17,155 nucleotides of DNA from contig JAFDHB010000068.1 in assembly GCA_019308985.1 (NCBI GenBank), positions 1 to 17,155 on the forward strand, given 5' to 3'. Within the stretch, counting starts at the first letter, position 1. Each line of letters opens with the position of its first letter. Below are positions 6,080-12,581 of this stretch, piece by piece. Below the pieces are notes generated by a model that had not been told where the DNA came from, made no database searches, and saw nothing but the letters and a program-made list of their open reading frames with translations. Made by a program: the position numbers and the translations under genes. The DNA comes from Deltaproteobacteria bacterium. Its GTDB lineage: Bacteria > Desulfobacterota > DSM-4660 > Desulfatiglandales > HGW-15.

Positions 6080-6499
6080 ATGATCGTAGTTGTCATGGAT
6101 GGTCAAGGAGGAGGAATAGGTGCCCTTATCATAAGGGCCCTGAGAGAAGGAACAGGCCTTGATCAAATGGAGATCTTGGCCCTGGGGACCAACTCCGCTG
6201 CTACCTCTAGAATGATGAAGTCAGGGGCCAACAGAGGGGCAACGGGGGAAAACGCCGTGGTTCAGACCTGCCCCTTGGCAGATGTAATCATCGGCCCCCT
6301 GTCCATCATCATGCCTAATGCAATGATGGGCGAGGTGACCCCCTCCATGGCAGAGGCCGTTAGCTCCAGCAGGTGCAAGAAGATCCTCATCCCCCTCATC
6401 CAAGAGCGGGTCACCCTGGTCGGGATCAAGGGAGAGCCTCTACCCCACCTTGTTGACCAGGCCGTTGAGATGATAAAGGAGATGGCGCGAGATGTGTGA
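6080..6499 (+). CDS. DUF3842 family protein
   Basis: A 139-residue protein matching the DUF3842 pattern: an N-terminal VVVMDGQGGGIG glycine-rich turn (3-14), then ILALGTNSAATSRMMKSGANRGATGENA, then GPLSIIMPNAMMGEVTPSMAEAV and KKILIPL. The biochemical function is unknown; the glycine-rich start suggests a nucleotide-binding fold, which is inference. The ATG at 6080 is preferred to the GTG at 6026 because family members begin right at this strand and GAGG lies six bases upstream. It overlaps the CooT-like gene by eight bases, a pairing I recall from anaerobes with carbon monoxide or acetyl-CoA metabolism. Confidence 0.85.
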   Translation: MIVVVMDGQGGGIGALIIRALREGTGLDQMEILALGTNSAATSRMMKSGANRGATGENAVVQTCPLADVIIGPLSIIMPNAMMGEVTPSMAEAVSSSRCKKILIPLIQERVTLVGIKGEPLPHLVDQAVEMIKEMARDV

Positions 6500-6680
6500 G
6501 TCCTCGGTTTACCTGTTGAAAGAAGGAGAGGAAGAGCTTGTCCTTGAGAGCGTGGATCGGCTGGAGTCAAGTGATGACCATGTAAAGGTCATGGATATCT
6601 TCGGCGAGGAAAAGATACTCAAGGCAAGGGTAAAATCTCTGTCACTCATAAACCATAAGATCATTCTGGAGCCTGTATAG
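6492..6680 (+). CDS. cooT: CooT family nickel-binding protein
   Basis: A 62-residue protein beginning MCESSVYLLKEGEEELVLESV. It is a small beta-rich protein with the invariant Cys2 that, in Rhodospirillum rubrum CooT, ligates Ni(II) at the dimer interface. CooT takes part in nickel supply to carbon monoxide dehydrogenase. Length and the segment DIFGEEKILKARVKSL fit the family. The start ATG lies inside the end of the DUF3842 gene (eight-base overlap), so the two are probably co-translated. No CO dehydrogenase gene is present in the window; the ASKHA protein at 16265 is the only other candidate C1-related gene. The role in nickel handling is known for the family but only inferred here. Confidence 0.8.
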   Translation: MCESSVYLLKEGEEELVLESVDRLESSDDHVKVMDIFGEEKILKARVKSLSLINHKIILEPV

Positions 6681-6909
6681 GGAGGTGGTCTCTTAACCAT
6701 GTCGATGCTTTTCCGAAAGGCCCATCTCCCGCGGGATCGGAATCTTTAGTTCCTTGTCGGCGCTGTTGGGCGGTGATTCCTAAGGATGTGGGCGGCGCCG
6801 GTGGCGGCATTTCACAAGCCCAACGTGCATCCGGGGTTTTGAGAAATCAACACCCATTTTGAGGATTTTGCAGGTTAGGCAATATTGGTTGGAAAAGGAG
6901 GTGTAGGAG

Positions 6910-7536
6910 ATGTTTCAAGAAATAGCCAGAAATATCAAATGGTTGGGGCATGATGCTTTTCGAATAGACTGGGAGAAGGTCATCTACTTCGATCCCTACC
7001 AAATCTCCCCAGGACCTAAGGCGGACCTGATCCTCATCTCTCACGAACACTTTGACCATTGCTCACCCGAGGACGTGGAGAAGATCCGCAAGCAGGGGAC
7101 AGTGATCGTTACTGAGAAAGACTCGGCAAAAAAGCTCAAGGGCGACGTCCGGGTCATGAAACCGGGAGACTCCATGGACGTGGAGGGGATAAGGGTCACG
7201 GGGGTCCCGTCCTATAATAGGAACAAGGACTTTCATCCAAAAAAGAACGGGTGGCTGGGATTCATCGTGGAGCTCCAGGGGGTCAAGGTGTACCACGCAG
7301 GGGATACGGACTTCATCCCGGAAATGAAGTCCTTGGAAGTGGATATCGCGCTGATCCCGGTATCGGGTACCTACGTGATGACAGCGGATGAGGCCGTGAA
7401 GGCCGTGGAGGCCATCAAACCAAGACTGGCGATCCCCATGCACTATGGGGCCATCGTAGGTGACGCGGGAGATGCGAGGAAGTTCAAGGAGGCGCTCGAA
7501 GGTAAAGTCGATGTGATGGTGCTGGCCAAGACTTAG
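6910..7536 (+). CDS. Metallo-beta-lactamase-fold metal-dependent hydrolase
   Basis: A 208-residue protein with the MBL-fold metal site HEHFDH (45-50), a second set of ligands in YHAGDTD (His129, Asp132) and a late His in PMHYG (178). This is the compact Lactamase_B_3-type (UPF0173 or UlaG-like) layout, usually a cytosolic Zn- or Mn-dependent hydrolase; the substrate cannot be told from sequence. There is no signal peptide. The ATG at 6910 follows an excellent GGAGGT seven bases upstream. It is separated from cooT by 229 bp without a gene and is probably transcribed independently. An imperfect hairpin follows the stop. Confidence 0.88.
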   Translation: MFQEIARNIKWLGHDAFRIDWEKVIYFDPYQISPGPKADLILISHEHFDHCSPEDVEKIRKQGTVIVTEKDSAKKLKGDVRVMKPGDSMDVEGIRVTGVPSYNRNKDFHPKKNGWLGFIVELQGVKVYHAGDTDFIPEMKSLEVDIALIPVSGTYVMTADEAVKAVEAIKPRLAIPMHYGAIVGDAGDARKFKEALEGKVDVMVLAKT

Positions 7537-7542
7537 AATACC

Positions 7543-7578
7543 CGAGGCGGCGATTTCGTGAGCAGCCGCTTTGCCTCG
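7543..7578 (+). terminator. Imperfect hairpin after the MBL-fold gene
   Basis: CGAGGC (7543-7548) with adjoining GGC pairs with GCC and GCCTCG (7573-7578), the two arms interrupted by a small internal bulge. It begins seven bases after the TAG of the MBL-fold gene. Only a short T run follows, so termination strength is uncertain. Confidence 0.3.
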
Positions 7579-7685
7579 ATTTCTCGGAGCTCCTTGCGTC
7601 CATGAAAGAAGGAGGCCAAGACTATGGGTGCGGCGATGCCTCGAAAATCCGGCCTGAGGGGACTAGGGCAGGAGGGAGAGAGAAT

Positions 7686-8561
7686 CTAAGCGTTTGGGTG
7701 AGAGAGAAAGGCCAAAGTGTCGAGAAAATCCTTGTTACTGTTCACCCTCGAGGGTAGTTGAAGACAAAAATTCCCCTCCTCTATCTTGCCCCGTTTTACG
7801 CACCCGCCTCCATAAATCCGGCACTTGCGGGATAGCTCCTTGATCGCCTCCTCCAGCTGTTTCGGGGCGAGCACGCCACTCCTGATGAGCTTTACAAGAG
7901 AATAGATCCGATACCTGTCCATTGCGTCGAACTTTGCGGAAAGTTGGTCAGGCGCGCCTCCTTCCTTGACCACGAGATATTGCTTAACTAAGTAGATCGG
8001 ATACTTCCACCCGATTCGCAGCCAAAGGTCATAATCCTCGCAGGCGGGAAGCCTTTCGTCAAAGAGTCCAACTTCATGGAGCAGCTCCCTTCTCAACATT
8101 ACGGCAGAGGGGCTGACGACGCATCTCCCCAAGGCAGGGACGAAGATATCACCACTAGGTTTCAGGTGCTCCTTTTTGGGGTTCACCCTCCGGCCCCTCC
8201 TGATCCAGATCTCTTCTGTCTGACAGGCCAGCGCCTCGGGATTTTTCTCGAAAAACTCCAATTGACTCCTCAGCTTACCAGGTAACCAGTAGTCGTCAGA
8301 GTCAAGAAAGGCCACAAATGGCGCTGTGGAGGAACGGAGTCCCGCATTCCTGGCTGCCGAGACACCAAGGTTTTCTGTGTGGGCGATGACCTTGATACTG
8401 TTGCCGAACTGGGAGAGGACGGCCGAGGTATTATCCGTTGACCCATCATCGACCACGATGATTTCGTAGTCTCTAAAATTCTGATAAAGAACCGAGGAGA
8501 CAGCCTTGGTCACCTTTTGGGCCCTGTTGAAGGTCGGGATGATAACGCTTACTACACTCAT
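7686..8561 (-). CDS. Glycosyltransferase family 2
   Basis: A 291-residue GT-A fold enzyme. It starts with VSVIIPTFNRAQ and has IIVVDDGSTDNT (35-45), the metal/nucleotide-sugar motif DSDD (87-90) and the probable catalytic-base segment CEDYDLWLR (174-182). It transfers a sugar from a nucleotide donor; the acceptor is unknown. No transmembrane segment is evident. The ATG at 8561 overlaps the stop of the upstream ispH-ubiA gene as ATGA; the longer frame (to 8651) runs through ubiA coding sequence and is rejected. It is the last gene of the dusB operon. Its link to prenyl transfer (a lipid-linked glycan or a glycosylated isoprenoid) is only a suggestion from context. Confidence 0.9.
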   Translation of the reverse strand: MSVVSVIIPTFNRAQKVTKAVSSVLYQNFRDYEIIVVDDGSTDNTSAVLSQFGNSIKVIAHTENLGVSAARNAGLRSSTAPFVAFLDSDDYWLPGKLRSQLEFFEKNPEALACQTEEIWIRRGRRVNPKKEHLKPSGDIFVPALGRCVVSPSAVMLRRELLHEVGLFDERLPACEDYDLWLRIGWKYPIYLVKQYLVVKEGGAPDQLSAKFDAMDRYRIYSLVKLIRSGVLAPKQLEEAIKELSRKCRIYGGGCVKRGKIEEGNFCLQLPSRVNSNKDFLDTLAFLSHPNA

Positions 8562-10303
8562 GCCGATAGATGCCAGGTGAGCGCCAGCAGACCTGCAAGA
8601 AAAAAGTGCCCTTCCAGGAGGAGCTCGACCCTTGTCCCGGGATTTATCCACTGCCTTTCCAAAAGTAATGTGGACACAAACAACACAATGACGCTCGGCA
8701 ACAAGAGAAAGGCGAAAGGGCTCACAAGTCCCACCAGGGGTGTAACGGAGAGTAACACCAACGTGAAAAGGACGACGCCCCTGAGCAGGAGAAAAGCCCT
8801 TCTTTTTCCTAGAATGATCGGCAAGGTCTCTACCCCCACGATCAGGTCCCCCTGGAACTGGAGGATGTCAAAGAGGCCTGATCGCACATAAACCATTGAA
8901 AATACACTCAAAATCGCAACCAAAGACGGCGCTAATGCCGGCTTCGAAGGCTCCAAGAGCGGTATCAGGGCTAGGATGATTCCCCAGGCCAGCGCCTCCG
9001 TTAAGGTCCTTGAACCGGGAATATCCTTGATCCTCACGTATTTCAAGGGGTGCCGTCCTTTTCTTTCAGACATCAGGGGAATGCTATAAAAGAGACCTAA
9101 TACACTCAGGCCCAGGATGGAGAGAAAGACCTTGGTGCCCAAGAAGAAGGAGAGGAAAAGGGCCCCAAGTGCCGCCATCAGGCCGGTGAGCATGAGCGCC
9201 CCCTTGTGCTTTCTGTAGAAACTGGCCCTTTCCGGATCGTTGTAAGAAGTTGCCCCCTTATCGAGAAAGCGGTTCAATACATACATGGCATAGACGTACA
9301 GGGAGGCGATAGCCGGGTGCACCAGATCAGGCTCCCGTCCCAATAGGAAGGCCACGGCGTAAGAGAAGCAAAAGGCCCCGAGAGCTACGACCACGTTGCC
9401 CAGCAAGAGGGCCTTCAAGACTCGCCTTATGCTATGAGCCAAGACGCTTTCCTTGCGGCCTCTTATGGCCTGGATCTCCTTCATCACGCTCTTGATCATC
9501 CAATTGGGCGTTGACGCGCCGGCGGTAACACCAATGACTTCCATGGAAGCAAGCCTCTCCCTGTCCAGCTCCTTTTCTGTCTCAATGTGAAAAGCAGGAA
9601 GGCCTGCGGCTTCGGAGATCTGCACGAGCCTGCGGGTGTTGCCGCTATGGGAGCCCCCCACGACTACCAACCCGTCCACCTTACCGGCAAAGGATCTGAC
9701 TTCTGCCTGTCGATTGTGGGTTGCATCACAAATGGTATTGAAGACCACTGCATCCGGAAATTTTTCTCTCACGGCACCCACGATATCTTTGAAGGTTTCT
9801 TCGTCCTGGGTGGTCTGGGCCACGACCACCAACTTTTCACCTGCCGGCAGCAGGGCCACGTCCCCGACCCTGTTTATTACCATGGCCTTGCCTTCACCAT
9901 AGCCCAGGAGCCCTATGACTTCAGGATGGTCCTTGTCACCCACTATGAGCGCAGCATATCCCTTCCTGGCATGATACCGAATTATGGATTGAACCCTGGC
10001 AACACGGGGGCATGTGGCATCTATGATTCGCATCCCGGATCCCTTCAGGATCTTTCTTTGGGAGGGGGGAATGCCGTGGGCCCTGATCACTATGGTGCCT
10101 TTCTCACAATCTCCTAACGCCCCGAGTTCATGGATCACCTTAACTCCCTTTGATTCAAGGAGTTCCATCACCTGGGTATTGTGAATCAGGGGCCCGTAGG
10201 TATATATGGGCCCTACTCCCCTCTTCACCTCGGTGAGGACTATTTCCATGGCCCGCCGCACACCCATGCAGAACCCGGCAGTACTGGCAAGTCTAAGCTT
10301 CAA
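8558..10303 (-). CDS. ispH: Fusion of HMBPP reductase (IspH) and UbiA-type prenyltransferase
   Basis: A 581-residue two-domain protein. Residues 1 to about 282 are a complete IspH, the [4Fe-4S] enzyme making IPP and DMAPP from HMBPP in the last MEP-pathway step. The cluster cysteines are Cys12 (GFCMGV), Cys98 (DATCPR) and Cys192 (TICDAT), and His41, His76, His126 and Glu128 are in place. Residues about 290-581 are a multi-span membrane domain of the UbiA superfamily. Its first motif is degenerate (N344xxxD348, then Asp356) and its second is DILQFQGD (479-486), followed by GVETLPIILG. No internal stop or frameshift separates the halves. The start is TTG (10303), overlapping the dusB stop as TTGA, with a strong GGAGGAGG just upstream. 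The fusion would tether isoprenoid precursor synthesis to a membrane prenyl transferase. Confidence 0.93.
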   Translation of the reverse strand: MKLRLASTAGFCMGVRRAMEIVLTEVKRGVGPIYTYGPLIHNTQVMELLESKGVKVIHELGALGDCEKGTIVIRAHGIPPSQRKILKGSGMRIIDATCPRVARVQSIIRYHARKGYAALIVGDKDHPEVIGLLGYGEGKAMVINRVGDVALLPAGEKLVVVAQTTQDEETFKDIVGAVREKFPDAVVFNTICDATHNRQAEVRSFAGKVDGLVVVGGSHSGNTRRLVQISEAAGLPAFHIETEKELDRERLASMEVIGVTAGASTPNWMIKSVMKEIQAIRGRKESVLAHSIRRVLKALLLGNVVVALGAFCFSYAVAFLLGREPDLVHPAIASLYVYAMYVLNRFLDKGATSYNDPERASFYRKHKGALMLTGLMAALGALFLSFFLGTKVFLSILGLSVLGLFYSIPLMSERKGRHPLKYVRIKDIPGSRTLTEALAWGIILALIPLLEPSKPALAPSLVAILSVFSMVYVRSGLFDILQFQGDLIVGVETLPIILGKRRAFLLLRGVVLFTLVLLSVTPLVGLVSPFAFLLLPSVIVLFVSTLLLERQWINPGTRVELLLEGHFFLAGLLALTWHLSA

Positions 10304-11277
10304 GGGCGAACCTCCTCCAGGCTGGCGAAATATCTGTCCATGGCCCCTATGAGAGAATTCATATCTCTGATCTTAGAAATAAGGGCTCTGAAGAGACTGC
10401 TGTTCGGAAGGCCCTTGCTGTACCATGTGAGCAAGCCCCTCATGGAAAGGGCTGCGCGGTGCTCACCCACGGTCTCGGCAAGGAGTTTGAAGTGTTCCAT
10501 TATGAATGACCTGCGTTCCTCGATTCCTGGTTCCTCTGGAAGACGGCCCTCTTGCAAGGAGAGGATCTGCTTAAAGATCCATGGATTCCCGATCGCCCCC
10601 CTACCGATCATTATACCATCACACCCGGTTTCGCCCAACATCCGGATCGCCTGTTCAGGCTTGAACACGTCACCGTTTCCAATGACTGGGATACTGACCT
10701 CTTGTTTGACCTCGCTGATCACGGACCAGTCAGCGGGGCAGGAATAACCCTGAGTGGCGAAGCGAGGATGAACCGTAATCCCGTCTACACCGCAATCCTC
10801 GAGAATACGCGCTATTTGCGGGGCGGAAGAGTCCGCCGGCGACCACCCGGACCGGATCTTGGCGGTCAGGGGGGCCTTACAAGAGCTACGTACACGCATG
10901 ACCAGCCGCGCAATTTTCTGAAGATCCTTAAGCAGGGCCGCTCCAGCCCCGGTCTTGGTCACTTTCTTTACGGGACAGCCCATGTTGATATCAACGAGGT
11001 CGGCACCCGCTTCAACCGCTATCTGGGCGGCCGCACCCATCTCATCGGCGTTGGATCCGAACAGTTGCACGGCAAGGGGTTTCTCTGCGGGATGGGTCTT
11101 CAAGTAATCAAAGGATCTCTTGTTACCCCGGCAGAGCCCTGCCGCACTCACCATCTCTGTAGTAACCATTGCGGCCCCAAGGCGCTTGACCATCAGGCGA
11201 AAGGCCTTGTTGGTAATCCCTGCCATGGGGGCCATGATGAGACGGCTTTCGAGTTTCAGGGTCCCTATTTTGAGCAT
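10300..11277 (-). CDS. dusB: tRNA-dihydrouridine synthase (DusB-like)
   Basis: A 325-residue FMN-dependent TIM-barrel enzyme that reduces uridine to dihydrouridine in tRNA. It has MAPMAGITNKAFR (15-27), DINMGCPVKKV with the catalytic Cys101, TAKIRSGW (138-145), and the phosphate-binding GNGDVF and GIMIGRGAIGNPWIF. The length fits DusB. The ATG at 11277 is chosen because the family begins here (KIGTLKLESRL); no strong ribosome binding site precedes it. The frame stays open to 11349, but that extension has no family-like sequence. It is the first gene of a coupled operon with ispH-ubiA and the glycosyltransferase. Confidence 0.93.
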   Translation of the reverse strand: MLKIGTLKLESRLIMAPMAGITNKAFRLMVKRLGAAMVTTEMVSAAGLCRGNKRSFDYLKTHPAEKPLAVQLFGSNADEMGAAAQIAVEAGADLVDINMGCPVKKVTKTGAGAALLKDLQKIARLVMRVRSSCKAPLTAKIRSGWSPADSSAPQIARILEDCGVDGITVHPRFATQGYSCPADWSVISEVKQEVSIPVIGNGDVFKPEQAIRMLGETGCDGIMIGRGAIGNPWIFKQILSLQEGRLPEEPGIEERRSFIMEHFKLLAETVGEHRAALSMRGLLTWYSKGLPNSSLFRALISKIRDMNSLIGAMDRYFASLEEVRP

Positions 11278-11317
11278 CTCAACGTCTTTCGATCCTATGG
11301 CTTTTGGACTTCGGATT

Positions 11318-11323
11318 AGTATA
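11318..11323 (-). promoter_or_regulatory. Possible -10 box for the dusB operon
   Basis: On the minus strand TATACT, one base from TATAAT, lies 41 bases upstream of the dusB ATG. Upstream is a tandem CGACAATT pair (11336-11351 on the + strand), but no -35 box at proper spacing is convincing. Confidence 0.25.
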
Positions 11324-11575
11324 TTCAAAATCTTGCGACAATTCGACAATTAAGAGTAGTGGACGTTGTTGACTATCGTGACAAATTATCTTATGTCACG
11401 GAAGCGGTGACGCAAGGGTTGTTTTTGCACAAAGCACGTAACTCTCTCTGGGCAGGCTTCGCCAATGACACGGGTTTTGGCGAAAGGGATTCCTACACTA
11501 ATTGGACGTCTCGGAATTTCTACGACTGACTGAGAATAATGAGTTTTTAGGAGGCCTGAGTCTCTGCCTCACACA

Positions 11576-11611
11576 TGGAATAATGGAATAGAGGAACGGT
11601 GGAATAGTGGG
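11576..11611 (+). repeat. TGGAATNN 8-bp tandem array (left)
   Basis: Four consecutive 8-mers (TGGAATAA, TGGAATAG, AGGAACGG, TGGAATAG) followed by TGGG. The third unit is degenerate. It is mirrored by the minus-strand array at 11717-11743. Confidence 0.7.
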
Positions 11612-11716
11612 TTTTGAAAGGATATTATCCATCTTTAGACCTATCGTAAAGGCGGCTTTTCCTTCTCCCTCAACGGTGGACTCTCCTGTACGAACAGGAG
11701 GCCAAGAACCATTTTT

Positions 11717-11743
11717 CCAATATTCCAGCATTCCAGCATTCCA
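11717..11743 (-). repeat. TGGAATNN 8-bp tandem array (right, inverted)
   Basis: On the + strand ATTCCA occurs at 11722, 11730 and 11738 with exact 8-base periodicity. Read on the minus strand this is TGGAATGC, TGGAATGC, TGGAATAT, then TGG. The two arrays could pair as a long imperfect stem in RNA or single-stranded DNA. Confidence 0.7.
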
Positions 11744-11882
11744 ACAAGAATTTGGGGCGAAGCCCCTAAGTTTTGCTTGAATAAGGGCCAGTCGATTCGG
11801 AGGTGCGCCACCATGAATTCTCTTGGTGGAAATGATAGTCATGATAGTCACGATCGTCAACAACGTCCCCACATTCACACAT

Positions 11883-12554
11883 TCACTCCTCGCCGACATT
11901 TTCAACAGGTTGTAAGCGATTCTGGCTCAATGTGAGGGCTCCGGTAGGGCAGACGGAGACGCAGGCCGAGCACTGGATACAAGGTAGCTCCGCTGAATCC
12001 TTATCACCAAAGAAGCTTATCACGGTCTTCATGCCCCGGTGTGCAAAGCTCAAGTGGGGGCGCGGGTTCTCCTTTTGGCAGATGTGGATGCAGCGCCCGC
12101 AAAGGACGCATCGGTTGGGATAGTAATCCAGGAGGGGATGTTCCTTGACCACCTCGGGCTCTTTGAGAAAGGGTTCAAGGGCTTTTGGTTTCAGGCCCAC
12201 TTTCAAGAACTTTGCAATGCGCTGAAGTTCGCATTTCTTGTTGGCCGGACAACTCGCACATTCGACCCGGTGGGCGGACAAGAGAAATCGGAGGGCGGAA
12301 CGCTGGAGCCTGCGTACAAGAGGTGTATTGGTTTTGACCACCAAACCTTGCCGGACCTCGACGGTGCAAGAGGCAATGGGTGCCCTTTGCCCTTCCAGTT
12401 CGACCAGGCAGAGCCTGCATGATGCAGGCGGATGTTCCATGCCTTCAAGGTAACAGAGATTGGGAATATAGATATGGTTTTCGAGACAGGCCCCAAGGAG
12501 GGACTTACCCTTATTCGTGATGATCTCTCTTCCATCCACAATCAGCTTTACCAT
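11883..12554 (-). CDS. HoxU/NuoG-N-type iron-sulfur subunit of an NADH-linked complex
   Basis: A 223-residue electron-transfer subunit. It has an N-terminal plant-type [2Fe-2S] domain (Cys34, 46, 49, 63), then the NuoG-type cluster segment with His95, Cys99, Cys102 and Cys108. Two ferredoxin [4Fe-4S] motifs follow: Cys149/152/155/159 and Cys192/195/198/202. This is the layout of HoxU and of the N-terminus of NuoG, HydA or HndD, but the protein stops before any catalytic H-cluster or molybdopterin domain. It is the third gene of the module, 27 bp after the NuoF-like gene. It should pass electrons between the flavin subunit and a catalytic partner. That partner is not in the window; the next DNA is a repeat-rich gap and the unrelated dusB operon. 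Confidence 0.9.
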   Translation of the reverse strand: MVKLIVDGREIITNKGKSLLGACLENHIYIPNLCYLEGMEHPPASCRLCLVELEGQRAPIASCTVEVRQGLVVKTNTPLVRRLQRSALRFLLSAHRVECASCPANKKCELQRIAKFLKVGLKPKALEPFLKEPEVVKEHPLLDYYPNRCVLCGRCIHICQKENPRPHLSFAHRGMKTVISFFGDKDSAELPCIQCSACVSVCPTGALTLSQNRLQPVENVGEE

Positions 12555-12581
12555 GGAAGAACAAACCTCTCTTAGGGGGGC

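Larger units (their letters stand above)
11361..11868. repeat. Repeat-rich intergenic element bounded by 22-bp inverted repeats
   Basis: The 11278-11882 gap contains no convincing gene but is packed with repeats. Its boundary arms at 11361-11382 and 11847-11868 are inverted copies matching at 21 of 22 bases. Inside are an array of TGGAATNN 8-mers on the + strand (11576-11611) and the same unit three times on the minus strand (11717-11743). There is also a hairpin CTCCTGT/ACAGGAG (11683-11700) and a TTCGCCAA/TTGGCGAA hairpin near 11460-11485. Degenerate 9-mers (GATAGTCAT type) adjoin the right arm. It begins 84 bp upstream of dusB and ends 15 bp from the HoxU-like stop. Arrays of this 8-mer are, to my recollection, a common non-coding repeat style in Desulfobacterota; mobility is inferred. 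Confidence 0.6.

Noticed and set aside
6681..6909. Possible RNA gene or riboswitch between cooT and the MBL-fold gene
   Set aside because: G-rich segments pair only poorly, no known riboswitch core or tRNA-like cloverleaf could be recognised, and no promoter or terminator frames it.
9587..10117. 176-residue + strand ORF
   Set aside because: Antisense to the IspH domain, which is clearly coding on the minus strand.
10552..11319. 255-residue + strand ORF
   Set aside because: Antisense shadow of dusB; the minus frame has all family motifs.
11576..11743. Possible CRISPR array from the regular TGGAAT repeats
   Set aside because: Units are only 8 bp, directly abutting with no spacers, and in two opposite orientations; no cas genes in the window.
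11498..11905. 135-residue minus-strand ORF in the repeat-rich gap
   Set aside because: Its sequence is translated repeats (TLLTIVTIMTII from 9-mers, GMLEYWKNG from the 8-mer array) and it overlaps the HoxU-like 3' end; no protein-like conservation pattern.
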